This document shows, piece by piece, positions 17,274 to 26,293 of a stretch of DNA of 57,200 nt. Below the pieces are notes generated by a model that saw only the letters and a list, made by a program, of their open reading frames with translations, searched no databases and had not been told where the DNA came from. The stretch is from Leptospirales bacterium (GTDB lineage Bacteria > Spirochaetota > Leptospiria > Leptospirales > Leptonemataceae): positions 1 to 57,200 of the forward strand of contig JAEUSB010000008.1 in assembly GCA_016788865.1 (NCBI GenBank), read 5' to 3'. The position numbers and the translations under genes are program-made. Numbering within the stretch: position 1 is the first letter of the stretch; every line of letters starts with the position of its first letter.

Positions 17274-19595
17274 CTATTTTGCCAGGAAATTTTGGAACTC
17301 CGCACAGGTTTCTATATGATCTTCATAAAACTTGGTGCCCTTGTAGCTGGCCAGCCTTGCATATAGCGGCTGGCGCTCTTTGGATTTTGCCGGCAGCGGC
17401 GAATAATCGGACTGCGCCCCAGAAAGATAGAGTTCACCATCTCCTATAAGAGCCAGTAGGTAGACAGCTCTCGCGCTGGCTTCACGATCCTTTGTCATTG
17501 TCAGAATCTTTTCTGCTTTTTGCTTTGCACTCTTTAGAAGCCTGTTATCAAACGAGTAATAGCCTCCCCATGATTTGTATCTTCGTGTCAGTATCCACCA
17601 CTTCCCAAAATGCGTCATGTTATACTGAGCGTTTGCCAGCTGCTGGTAAGCCTCTACCGTGGGAGTCTTTGCAACTGCGTCTGATAGCCGCACCAATGCC
17701 TCGGCAACAGATTTCTTGTCCCAATCCGGTTCCTTTGGACCCTTGAAGTCCACCGTTTCAAGCCCAAGCGGTCCCGTTTTACCCACGTACGTTTTATTCA
17801 GTCCTTTCAAGTACTTAGGGGGGAGTTTTTGAAACTCAGTTAGCGCTTCCTTGTATCTTTCTTCCCTGAGGTAAAGTGAACCCAGATGATCGCGTACATC
17901 ATTTATCTCCGACTGGGAATACTTGATTCCGAACTTTTCAAAAGGAGTTAGGTCTTTCTTTTCGATCATCGCGAGGAAAGGCTCAATGCTGTTTGAATCG
18001 CCAAGGTGATCCATGTGCTCTCCGTCTGAAACGGGATGCAGCATTGCGTCCATCAGCACGGAATGCGCTAAATCATTTTGTGCGCGGTACTTGCGCGACA
18101 GTACCTGAAAAACATAATCCCGTAGAGGTTGCAATGCAGGTTCCTGATCTTTCCTGGGAGCGAACAGTACGTCCTTAATTGAGAGAAATTCTCCCTCATG
18201 TTTCGATTCAATCTTATCTGCCACAGTAACGTTCGTTAGAAATGTCAGAACCCGGGCCTTGTCACCCCAATAGCGCTTGTTGCTGAGGCTCTTTGAAAGA
18301 GAAAGTGTCTTATCAAAATCACCAGAAAGAAAGTGCAAATAAGCCGAGTTGAATCGCCACAGATCCAGGTCAGTTCGTTTGCCATCCTGGATCACTCGAT
18401 CTGCCCATGCGGCCAGCGCTGAGGCATGATCCTTTTCCGTCCCTTTCAAGGGACTTTGCGCCAGAGCCGGGCGGCCTATCAAACTGGCGGCCGCATTGCG
18501 AATCCGGAGAACAACAACCTCGATTGCCTGCTCGATTCGGTCGCGCAGTGTCGAAGGCTGCGGCTTTTCATGCCCTAAGATGACTTCTACGTTGTTCTCT
18601 TCTATCATTGCAACTTCGCGCAGCAGCAGGCGAGCGATCAGTGGCTGACCTGGATCCAATTCGTACGCTTTCTTGATCAACGGTAGAGAGTAAGAAGGAT
18701 TGTGGGTTGCCTTAAGGAGATAAAGACCCGCAGCTATGGAAGAATTGGCTGCCTGGCTTGTGAGTTTTTCCTCGCTAATCTCTCCTACTCGGTGGAAGTC
18801 AGCTGCGGCCCCTTCTGAAACATCGGCAGAGTTTATGAAAAGCTCCGCTAGCTGTAGAGCGGCCGCTTCTTTTTGGCCAGTGCGAATCAAGGCGCCGGCG
18901 AGGTAGCGTTGTGCACGACCTTTGATCGGGGCTACCTTAGCATTTTCCATTCCAAAGCGGGAAAAATCTTTTATAACTGCAGCAAAATCGCCGGAATAGA
19001 AACGGATGCGAAGGATCTGGAGCGCATAACGTTCTTTAATGCCCGGGTCCTTTGCCTTCACCAGGGCTTTCTCGCCTGAATCTACGAGACGGCGAGCAAG
19101 GTTTGTATCAATGCCGGTGGGTTTCCAATTCCACGGCTGGTCCGTTGCCGCGGCTGTTACGGAAGCAGTGAATGCTTCGACATCTTTTGCATATGTCAGG
19201 AACTCCCGTGCCTCGGTTGCGGCTGGTGTGGCCAGGTATTGTGCAAACGTATTTTTCGAGGACCGGAGGCTGGTTTGTTTCATTTGCGCGGGCTGGAATT
19301 CTGAAAGTAGCTGGGCGATATCCGACTGCCTGGCCTGCTTTGCCAGGCCAGTCCAACTCCGTACGTTCGCATCGCCACTTGAACAGAGCGATGGTACCTG
19401 GCTGGACACAATTTCCATGGACGAATACACATAGTCGCTGTCCCAGCCGCTGCTTGAGCAAAATTCATTGTTTGGATTCCGCTGGCTAAAGAAATAGCTG
19501 GCCGCCGTGGCCGCTGGCCCGCAGGCGAATAGGTCACCTTGGCTCCAGAAGAGCGCGACCCCCGTCAGCAATAGAAAGAATCTTTTTGGAACCAT
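17274..19595 (-). CDS. Large exported helical-repeat (TPR-like) protein
   Basis: 773 residues. A signal peptide (about 1-24) is followed at once by CGPAATAASYFF, so the first mature residues include a Cys. The rest is almost wholly helical with degenerate TPR-like pairs, for example YLHFLSGDFDKTLSLSKSL and YLREERYKEALTEFQKLPP. It is probably a periplasmic or outer-membrane scaffold. Its first 62 bases overlap the end of the upstream gene. The overlap cannot be trimmed without losing the signal peptide, so it is likely real. It is the last gene of the P450 operon. No enzyme motif is seen. Confidence 0.8.
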   Translation of the reverse strand: MVPKRFFLLLTGVALFWSQGDLFACGPAATAASYFFSQRNPNNEFCSSSGWDSDYVYSSMEIVSSQVPSLCSSGDANVRSWTGLAKQARQSDIAQLLSEFQPAQMKQTSLRSSKNTFAQYLATPAATEAREFLTYAKDVEAFTASVTAAATDQPWNWKPTGIDTNLARRLVDSGEKALVKAKDPGIKERYALQILRIRFYSGDFAAVIKDFSRFGMENAKVAPIKGRAQRYLAGALIRTGQKEAAALQLAELFINSADVSEGAAADFHRVGEISEEKLTSQAANSSIAAGLYLLKATHNPSYSLPLIKKAYELDPGQPLIARLLLREVAMIEENNVEVILGHEKPQPSTLRDRIEQAIEVVVLRIRNAAASLIGRPALAQSPLKGTEKDHASALAAWADRVIQDGKRTDLDLWRFNSAYLHFLSGDFDKTLSLSKSLSNKRYWGDKARVLTFLTNVTVADKIESKHEGEFLSIKDVLFAPRKDQEPALQPLRDYVFQVLSRKYRAQNDLAHSVLMDAMLHPVSDGEHMDHLGDSNSIEPFLAMIEKKDLTPFEKFGIKYSQSEINDVRDHLGSLYLREERYKEALTEFQKLPPKYLKGLNKTYVGKTGPLGLETVDFKGPKEPDWDKKSVAEALVRLSDAVAKTPTVEAYQQLANAQYNMTHFGKWWILTRRYKSWGGYYSFDNRLLKSAKQKAEKILTMTKDREASARAVYLLALIGDGELYLSGAQSDYSPLPAKSKERQPLYARLASYKGTKFYEDHIETCAEFQNFLAK
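19023..19031 (-). repeat. Dispersed word CGTTAKGCG, copy 2
   Basis: Reads CGTTATGCG on the minus strand; in the TPR-like gene the codons are CGT-TAT-GCG. The flank AACGTTATGCGC fits the longer consensus. Confidence 0.5.
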
Positions 19596-20604
19596 ATTTA
19601 GTTAGCCCTTCGTGATAGTGGAACAGGATCACTCTGCTGTCCAGTCTGAGCCCGGGCAAGAGCATTTTCAATGCCTGTGCAGAAACCTCAGGATCCACGG
19701 AATCCAGCCGAATCCAGTCGCCCGCAGCGAGGGCCATCCCCCTCAATCGTACTGGTTTTCTAGCGCGGTAAACATTTCCGCTGCGTGAAAGGTCTTCTTC
19801 AAGCATTTCAGGGGTAACATCGCGCAGAATGCCGCGAAACTTCTGACCGTGAAACAGCACCCCCCATGAATAGACAGGTAGTGCCGCATCGAGTGGAAGC
19901 GGATACTCTCCCAGGGACGCAAGGTAACTTTGGGCTGTGTTAAGATCCAGGATGCTGTTTCTCTCGCTCGGTTCCGAAGGCTGGCCCGTTCCGTAAAACA
20001 TCAGTGCGCCGCGCTCCACAGGAGGCACTCCTGTCTGAGTCCTGTATTTAAGTTGATGAAGACGTATCGTCGCAGAAAGAAAAACGTTAGGCGGCAAGTC
20101 GCTTCGCATCATCCTTAATAATCTGAAATATCGGTCGCGAGTGGAATGGGTCCAGTCGCAATCTACCTGAATTTCGGGAAACCCCCGGGGTAAAAGAGCA
20201 TTCGTTTGCTGGATAATATTGTTTGATAGCTCCTGCGTCTTCAGAGGATCGAGCGACGCGATTACCTCGTTTCGAATATAAATAACAGGAACGACTTCGA
20301 TTTGCTCTGGGAGTCGGGTCACGCGTAGTCTGGCAAGAGGCACGGCTTGCCCTTTCTCGGTATTAACGTCAAAAAGTCTGAGGTACAGTCTGTCGGTCTC
20401 TGTTTCCTTTAAGAATTGGCTATCAGACGTTTTCCAATCGATTGTAGTTTGCCAGTAATAGTAGGAAATCCGGAGCGGGGACTTTGGCCGTGCACACTGA
20501 GCCAGTGAAAGCGACACGGGGAGAAGGAGGGCCAGCAACCAGGCAGCTTGACAAATCCGATCCCGGGACGCGCGGAACTGGCGGTATGATTTACGAATGT
20601 TCAA
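19534..20604 (-). CDS. Exported conserved protein, possible TIM-barrel fold
   Basis: 356 residues. A long basic N-region precedes a signal peptide (about 18-37, ending near SLAQC), possibly a lipoprotein signal. The mature protein has alternating strand and helix segments. The block EIQVDCDWTHSTRDRYFRLL followed by FLSATIRLHQLKYRTQTGVPP looks like a conserved barrel strand with acidic residues, similar in style to DUF3142-type proteins. Asp and Glu at strand ends suggest a glycoside-hydrolase-like fold, but activity is not shown. The start overlaps the metallophosphoesterase stop by four bases, and the 3' end overlaps the next gene by 62 bases. Confidence 0.7.
   Translation of the reverse strand: MNIRKSYRQFRASRDRICQAAWLLALLLPVSLSLAQCARPKSPLRISYYYWQTTIDWKTSDSQFLKETETDRLYLRLFDVNTEKGQAVPLARLRVTRLPEQIEVVPVIYIRNEVIASLDPLKTQELSNNIIQQTNALLPRGFPEIQVDCDWTHSTRDRYFRLLRMMRSDLPPNVFLSATIRLHQLKYRTQTGVPPVERGALMFYGTGQPSEPSERNSILDLNTAQSYLASLGEYPLPLDAALPVYSWGVLFHGQKFRGILRDVTPEMLEEDLSRSGNVYRARKPVRLRGMALAAGDWIRLDSVDPEVSAQALKMLLPGLRLDSRVILFHYHEGLTKYGSKKILSIADGGRALLEPR
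20085..20093 (+). repeat. Dispersed word CGTTAKGCG, copy 3
   Basis: AACGTTAGGCGG on the plus strand, antisense to the exported-protein gene, whose codons are CCG-CCT-AAC-GTT. Confidence 0.5.
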
Positions 20605-21461
20605 CTCCAGTAAGTCGGTTCGGCCTTAAGTTCGTCCGGGCCCAGCAGCAGCCTTACGTGATGTCGCATCACCTTACCCTGGTCCTTGAATATCCTGGGG
20701 ACGCGCGCCGCATTAACGTATAGCGCCCTGTCGCGTTCGAGCAGGGTTACGCGTTCTCCGCCCCCGCGTATCTTGTGATGCATATGGCCTGCTACAACAC
20801 CGAGGACTCTTTTACCGACCGATCTTGCATACTTTAACGCTTCTTCGAGATCGGGATCTCCAAAATCCCCCTGGTCAGGTTTGAAATCGCAACCAAAGAT
20901 ATCATCACGACTTGAGCCGAGACCCGTTGGACCGTTGTGCGCTAGCACGAGAATCGGGCTTTCTGATTTGTCGATCAGTCGTTTCAAAAGAGACTCTGAT
21001 TGGTCCATTGTGGACACGCCGAATCTGGCCTCCAGGTAGGGTTTGTACGACAATGGCGCGCCACCCATACTATGTGGTCGCCCGGCCAGCAAAGTAAACC
21101 GAATATCGCGAACCTCAATGGGGTGAATGGAATACCCGCAGTATTGCGCCGGTCCAAGAGCTTGCTTCAGTTGTTCGCAGAGACGAAATTGTTTTTTGTG
21201 CGCGCGTTCAATCAATGATTCGCTCTGTTTTAGTTCGGCTAGGAGTTGGATCATGGTTACTCCGTCGTGATTTCCTGGGATGAAATATACGGGTTTGGTA
21301 AGCTGGGCGATCCGCCGCGCAATTTCGTTAGTTCCGGTGTGGGTACGTCCGGGCAAATCGCCCACGACCAGGATTAGATCATAGTCAGATTTGTTGAACA
21401 GAGCAATGTCTGTTTCATCGAACCCTCCATGTATGTCACCAATCGCTGCGATCTTGATCAT
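20601..21461 (-). CDS. Calcineurin-like metallophosphoesterase
   Basis: 286 residues, cytoplasmic. The metal-binding motifs of the family are visible in order: GDIHGGFD (7-14), VVGDLPGRT (GD), FIPGNHD (GNH[D/E]), LAHNGPTG (H), and VVAGHMHH (GHxH). The layout resembles the subfamily known from plants and cyanobacteria (TIGR04168-like), but the subfamily call is from memory. The substrate cannot be predicted. The start overlaps the P450 stop by four bases (ATGA), and the stop overlaps the next start by four bases, so expression is tightly coupled. Confidence 0.9.
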   Translation of the reverse strand: MIKIAAIGDIHGGFDETDIALFNKSDYDLILVVGDLPGRTHTGTNEIARRIAQLTKPVYFIPGNHDGVTMIQLLAELKQSESLIERAHKKQFRLCEQLKQALGPAQYCGYSIHPIEVRDIRFTLLAGRPHSMGGAPLSYKPYLEARFGVSTMDQSESLLKRLIDKSESPILVLAHNGPTGLGSSRDDIFGCDFKPDQGDFGDPDLEEALKYARSVGKRVLGVVAGHMHHKIRGGGERVTLLERDRALYVNAARVPRIFKDQGKVMRHHVRLLLGPDELKAEPTYWS

Positions 21462-22801
21462 AAGCGAATCAGTCTGACCGGCATACCGTTATGCGGTCTA
21501 AGTGTTACCTGGATCTGTGGTATAGGCTCTTCCCCGGCAAACTCAAATTTATAAGAACGGAGCATCTTCACCAGGAGAATTTGTGCTTCGAGCATTGCAA
21601 AATGGTTTCCAATGCAAAGTCGGGGACCACCTCCAAATGGAAAATACTGATCGCGCCGCAAGCTTGCGTTTGCGCCGGCAAAACGTTCGGGCTTAAAGGA
21701 TTCCGGATCATCCCAGAAATTCGGATGGCGGTGAGCGGAATATGTAACCAGATTCACGACAGAGCCTTTTGGAATCTTGACACCACCCAATTCTCCGTCG
21801 CGGAGTGCGAGTCGCTCGAGTCCAGGCACGGGTGGAAACAATCGCATGGATTCTTCTATCACGGTTTGCAAATACGGAACCCTGGCGAGACTTTCAAGCG
21901 AGACGTCATTGTCGATTGCTTCAATCTCAGTTCGCAATCGTGCTTCCACTTCGGGGTGTTTTAGTAGAAGGTAGATTGTCCAGACAAGAGCGTTGGCTGT
22001 CGTCTCATGGCCCGCCATGATCATTGTGAGAAGTTCATCGCGCAGTTGCTTGTTGGACATTGCCTCACCGGTGTCTGCGTCGCGAGCTGACAGGAACATT
22101 CCAAGGAGATCGTTTGAGGCCTCTGACGAATCACCTTGCGCTTCCATGGTCCGCTTTCGATTTTCAATGATTCCGTAGGCAATGCGGTCCATTTCCGCGA
22201 CGGCGCCCCGATAGTTGCGATTACGAGCCGTAGGAAGGAACATGGGGGGATTGACAATGCTAATCGATCGTCGATTTACCTCATCCAGTGCGATTGTCAG
22301 GGCACGTCCAATAGCCTCTGATTCATTCTTGAGGTCAGTACCAAAAAGCGCGCGCGATACGATTGCCAGGGTAACATGGCTCATTTCTTCTGAAAGACTG
22401 CAGGTGGTCTTGTTTGCCCAGGAGGAAATCATCTCGTCTCCCGCCCCGGCAATGATTGTGGCGAATCCGGCGATTTTCTGTCGGTGAAACGCAGGCTGGG
22501 CCAATCTGCGCTGTTTGCGCCAGAGCTCGCCTTCGCTGGTGAGCAGACCCTGTCCCAGAAAGTACGCGAGAAATTTATAACTGATGCTACGCCCGTAGCT
22601 CATATGGTTCTCTTGCAGGCAGTGGCGAATATGCTCCGGATTCCTTGTCAGGAAGATTCGGACGGGGCCTAACTTGATGTCCACGAGGTCTCCGTAACCG
22701 TCGAAATACTCGTCAATCACGGATAGAATCGAGCGACGACCCGACTGCATACCGCGTATATTCTGGAGAACTCGGAGAATTCCGGGGCCGTTTCGTTGCA
22801 C
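21458..22801 (-). CDS. Cytochrome P450
   Basis: 447 residues. P450s insert oxygen into C-H bonds using haem. The haem-ligand Cys396 is in FGGGPRLCIGNHFAM. The I-helix oxygen-activation motif is AGHETTANAL. ExxR is in EESMRLFPP, and the PERF-like motif is FKPERF. The start used is GTG. The frame stays open upstream, and a strong GGAAGGAGG on the minus strand near 22840 lies too far from this GTG with no in-frame ATG, GTG or TTG between, so the true N-terminus is uncertain. No ferredoxin or reductase partner is adjacent. It heads a four-gene chain. Confidence 0.95.
   Translation of the reverse strand: MQRNGPGILRVLQNIRGMQSGRRSILSVIDEYFDGYGDLVDIKLGPVRIFLTRNPEHIRHCLQENHMSYGRSISYKFLAYFLGQGLLTSEGELWRKQRRLAQPAFHRQKIAGFATIIAGAGDEMISSWANKTTCSLSEEMSHVTLAIVSRALFGTDLKNESEAIGRALTIALDEVNRRSISIVNPPMFLPTARNRNYRGAVAEMDRIAYGIIENRKRTMEAQGDSSEASNDLLGMFLSARDADTGEAMSNKQLRDELLTMIMAGHETTANALVWTIYLLLKHPEVEARLRTEIEAIDNDVSLESLARVPYLQTVIEESMRLFPPVPGLERLALRDGELGGVKIPKGSVVNLVTYSAHRHPNFWDDPESFKPERFAGANASLRRDQYFPFGGGPRLCIGNHFAMLEAQILLVKMLRSYKFEFAGEEPIPQIQVTLRPHNGMPVRLIRL
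21487..21495 (+). repeat. Dispersed word CGTTAKGCG, copy 4
   Basis: CGTTATGCGG on the plus strand, antisense to the P450 gene near its 3' end; sense codons CCG-CAT-AAC-GGT. It lacks the preceding A of the longer consensus. Confidence 0.5.
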
Positions 22802-22963
22802 AGGCCAAGTTGAGAACAGCCACTTCCGATTGCAACGAACCTCCTTCCTGGTTTGGCTGCCTGGATTTTAGACATTTATTGTATCCGCTTCAACTGGTTG
22901 CTGGTATTGTGGGTACGCAACTTGCTAGTTGTTATGTGGATGAAAGAACTAGAGCGTACTTAA

Positions 22964-25900
22964 ATGGCAATCCGCGTAGCCTTACACCATAGCACTAGTT
23001 ATAGTTACGAACGATCCATTACGATCTTTCCTCAGATCGTTCGTTTGCGGCCAGCTGTGCATACCCGCACGCCGATCCTGTCGTACTCCTTAAAAGTGAG
23101 TCCGGGCGATCATTTCATAAACTGGCAACAGGATCCTTTCGGGAATCACCTGGCCCGTCTTGTCTTCAATGAGAAGACTGATCGCCTAACGTTTGAAGTA
23201 GACTTGATCGCCGAACTGCATTCAGTGAATCCCTTTGATTTCTTCCTTGAGCCTTCCGCCGAACAATATCCATTTGCGTATGAGCCTCAGCTAAAAACCC
23301 AGCTCGCTCCCTATTTGACCGTTCAGGAGAACGGTCCCTTGCTCCGGTACTACGTTGAAAAATCGCGGGGCAAATTGAAGACAATCGACTTTCTAGTCGA
23401 GCTCAATCAACGCTTGCAGAGCGACGTGGCATACTTGATCCGAATGGAACCAGGTGTGCAAACGTGCGAAAAGACGCTCAGTAGCAAAAGTGGTTCGTGT
23501 CGGGATTCTGCGTACCTGTTGGTGCAAATCTTGCGGCATCTGGGGCTTGCGGCGCGATTCGTCTCGGGATATCTGATTCAACTGGTGCCGGATGAAGTCC
23601 CGCTTTCCGGCCCACCGGGGCCCACAACTGATTTCACTGATCTTCACGCATGGGCCGAGGTATACTTGCCTGGGGCCGGATGGATTGGTCTCGATGCTAC
23701 ATCTGGATTATTTACCGGGGAAGGTCATATTCCGCTGGCATGTACTCCAGAGCCCGCCGATGCAGCGCCTCTGTCCGGTGCTGTTGAACCCTGCCAGTCA
23801 ACATTGGATTTTCAAATGCGCATAGAGCGCATTCAGGAAACGCCACGCGTTACTAAGCCCTATACTGAAGAACAGTGGCGCGAGATTTATATTCTTGGCC
23901 AGGTCGTCGATTTTTCTCTCGAAGAGCATAATGTACGACTTACGATGGGTGCTGAACCCACGTTTGTCTCTGACAAGAATCGCGATGCTGCAGAATGGAA
24001 CCTAACAGCGAACGGCATTGAGAAAAAGGAAAAAGCGCGTGATCTCGCGCTGGCGCTCAGAAATCGCTTTGCTCCAGGATCATCGTTTCATTCCGGTCAA
24101 GGAAAATGGTACCCGGGAGAAGAAATTCCCCGCTGGTCGTACTCGATGTTCTTCCGGCTCGATGGGGAGCCTGTGTGGCAGAACCCGGCTCTCCTTGCTG
24201 ATGAAAAACACGATTACGGATTTGATTCTTCGCATGCCGCAAAGTTCATGCAGGCAATCGCGCTAAAACTCCTGGGCTCAACCGATACGGTCTTACCTGC
24301 TTACGAAGACGTTTACTACTATCTCTGGAAGGAAGGAAATCTTCCGGTCGATGTGGATCCCATGCATAAGGATCTGGGCTCTTCCTCTGAACGCAATCGC
24401 TTGAGAATTCTTCTCGAGCGCGGGCTCAGTTCCATCACAGGCTTTGTTTTGCCGCTCATCATGGATGATTCTGCCGACGCCTGGCTCAGTAGAAAATGGA
24501 ACTTGAAACGCGAACGCTTATACTTGATTCCCGGTGACTCTGCAATGGGTTACCGACTACCGTTGGACAGCCTGGAAGGAAAGGATCCGGGCTATTCGCA
24601 GTGGAGCCCAATGGCCAGTCGTCCTCCCTGGCCTAATGTCAGGCGAAAAATAGAGCAGCGCATTCAATCCTTTAGGGATAGTGGAGTGCCAACGCAAAGA
24701 ATCGAAGAGCAGAAAGAGCGCGACGACTCTTATGGCCTGCGCACAGCGCTTTGTGTAGAAACCAGGAATGGCAGGCTTCATGTCTTTCTTCCGCCACAAT
24801 CAGAAGCGGTTCATTACCTTGAATTGATTGCTTGCGTCGAAGCCACGGCTGCCGAGTTGGAAATCCCGGTAATGATCGAAGGATACGAACCGCCGTTCGA
24901 TGCCAGGCTGAACAAGATTGCAGTTACCCCGGATCCCGGAGTGATAGAAGTAAACGTTCACCCGTCCAGAAACTGGAAGGATTTGTGCTTCAAAACAACG
25001 GCTCTCTATGAAGAAGCGCTCAAGTGTGGACTAACCGCAGAGAAATTCATGCTCGATGGAAGACGCTCGGGGACCGGCGGAGGCAACCACGTAACGTTAG
25101 GCGGCGAAACACCAATGGATAGTCCATTCCTCCGCAGGCCGGACCTGTTGCGCAGTTTTATCACCTATTTCCAGCACCATCCGGCACTTTCGTATTTGTT
25201 TTCAGGCCAGTTCGTCGGTCCAACCAGTCAGGCGCCACGCGTGGACGAAACAAGCCCCGAAGCAATCTACGAGTTAGGCATTGCACTTGAGCAACTACCA
25301 CTGTACGCAGTTCCTGATGATCCACCAACCGAGAAAGACAATGCCTGGTTGCTGGATCGATTGCTCAGACATCTGCTCGTGGATCTAACCGGGAACACGC
25401 ATCGCACGGAAATCTGCATCGACAAGTTGCATTCACCAGATTCGCTGATGGGCCGTCTTGGTCTGGTCGAATTCCGAGCATTTGAAATGCCCTATCATCC
25501 GCGCATGAATGCCCTACAGGCATTGTTGCTTCGCGCCATGGTGGCCCATTTCTGGCAACGTCCCTATGAAAAGCCTTTGATCTCATGGGGATACATGCTC
25601 CGGGATAAATTTCGTTTGCCAGTTTATCTCTGGCAAGATTTGCAAATGATCCTTCGCGATCTTGAGGGCTCCGGTTTTCATTTCCAAGCGGAATGGTTCT
25701 TACCATTTCTCGATAGCAGACTTCCCGTCTACGGGTCCGTCCAAATCGGCGAAATGACCATGGAGCTACGAATGGCTATTGAAGCCTGGAATGTGCTGGG
25801 TGAGGAGATGTCTCTGGCCGGAACAGCGCGCGCAGTAGATTCAGCAGTCGAGCGAGTGCAGGTCCTCGTAAAGCATTTTCATCCGGAACGTTATGCGCTA

Positions 25901-26278
25901 TTGTGTAATGGGCGCGCGGTGCCTTTGCAGGCCACGGAAACCACGGGCGTATTCGTTGCTGGAGTCCGGTTCAAGGCCTGGGATCCACCGGGCACATTGC
26001 ATCCGTCGATTCCGATTCATTCGCCTCTGTATTTTGACGTCTACGACAAGCTTACGGGTCATAGCATAGGTGGTTGTACCTATCACGTTTTCCACCCGGG
26101 TGGCCGCAGTTATGATACAGCTCCGGTGAATGAGCGCGAGGCAGAGTCGCGCATGTTATCACGATTCTTTGCTGGCGCTAACTATCCTGGCCCCGTTACC
26201 ATATTCGATGAAAGGCATGAGTTTCCCTGTACCCTGGATTTGCGAACTGCTCCAAAAACAAGCGAGCGCGTTGCTTGA
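22964..26278 (+). CDS. Transglutaminase-like protein fused to DUF2126 (amidoligase-type)
   Basis: 1104 residues. The N-terminal bacterial transglutaminase beta domain (about 1-85) precedes a papain-like transglutaminase core with Cys179 in KSGSCRDSAYLL, His228 in DLHAWAEVY and Asp244 in GLDATSG. From about residue 320 the DUF2126 part begins (LTMGAEPTFVSDKNRDAAEW) and runs to the end, including SGTGGGNHVTLGG. DUF2126 has been related by comparative genomics to COOH-NH2 ligases of the GCS2/glutamine-synthetase fold. The pair suggests making and breaking amide bonds on a peptide. It leads the five-gene cluster, 15 bases before the ATP-grasp/alpha-E fusion. Confidence 0.92.
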   Translation: MAIRVALHHSTSYSYERSITIFPQIVRLRPAVHTRTPILSYSLKVSPGDHFINWQQDPFGNHLARLVFNEKTDRLTFEVDLIAELHSVNPFDFFLEPSAEQYPFAYEPQLKTQLAPYLTVQENGPLLRYYVEKSRGKLKTIDFLVELNQRLQSDVAYLIRMEPGVQTCEKTLSSKSGSCRDSAYLLVQILRHLGLAARFVSGYLIQLVPDEVPLSGPPGPTTDFTDLHAWAEVYLPGAGWIGLDATSGLFTGEGHIPLACTPEPADAAPLSGAVEPCQSTLDFQMRIERIQETPRVTKPYTEEQWREIYILGQVVDFSLEEHNVRLTMGAEPTFVSDKNRDAAEWNLTANGIEKKEKARDLALALRNRFAPGSSFHSGQGKWYPGEEIPRWSYSMFFRLDGEPVWQNPALLADEKHDYGFDSSHAAKFMQAIALKLLGSTDTVLPAYEDVYYYLWKEGNLPVDVDPMHKDLGSSSERNRLRILLERGLSSITGFVLPLIMDDSADAWLSRKWNLKRERLYLIPGDSAMGYRLPLDSLEGKDPGYSQWSPMASRPPWPNVRRKIEQRIQSFRDSGVPTQRIEEQKERDDSYGLRTALCVETRNGRLHVFLPPQSEAVHYLELIACVEATAAELEIPVMIEGYEPPFDARLNKIAVTPDPGVIEVNVHPSRNWKDLCFKTTALYEEALKCGLTAEKFMLDGRRSGTGGGNHVTLGGETPMDSPFLRRPDLLRSFITYFQHHPALSYLFSGQFVGPTSQAPRVDETSPEAIYELGIALEQLPLYAVPDDPPTEKDNAWLLDRLLRHLLVDLTGNTHRTEICIDKLHSPDSLMGRLGLVEFRAFEMPYHPRMNALQALLLRAMVAHFWQRPYEKPLISWGYMLRDKFRLPVYLWQDLQMILRDLEGSGFHFQAEWFLPFLDSRLPVYGSVQIGEMTMELRMAIEAWNVLGEEMSLAGTARAVDSAVERVQVLVKHFHPERYALLCNGRAVPLQATETTGVFVAGVRFKAWDPPGTLHPSIPIHSPLYFDVYDKLTGHSIGGCTYHVFHPGGRSYDTAPVNEREAESRMLSRFFAGANYPGPVTIFDERHEFPCTLDLRTAPKTSERVA
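23183..23191 (-). repeat. Dispersed word CGTTAKGCG, copy 5
   Basis: AACGTTAGGCG on the minus strand inside the transglutaminase/DUF2126 gene; sense codons CGC-CTA-ACG. Confidence 0.5.
25095..25103 (+). repeat. Dispersed word CGTTAKGCG, copy 6
   Basis: AACGTTAGGCGG on the plus strand in the same gene as copy 5; codons ACG-TTA-GGC-GGC, in a conserved Gly-rich motif. Confidence 0.5.
25889..25897 (+). repeat. Dispersed word CGTTAKGCG, copy 7
   Basis: AACGTTATGCGC on the plus strand, third copy in the transglutaminase/DUF2126 gene; codons CGT-TAT-GCG. Confidence 0.5.
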
Positions 26279-26293
26279 CATGGAAGAGGGCCC

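Noticed and set aside
22802..22963. Short frame after the strong ribosome-binding site on the minus strand near 22840 as a separate leader peptide gene
   Set aside because: The TTG there opens about 40 codons running into the P450 gene in another frame, with no features. A misplaced P450 start is as likely, so it is only noted under the P450.
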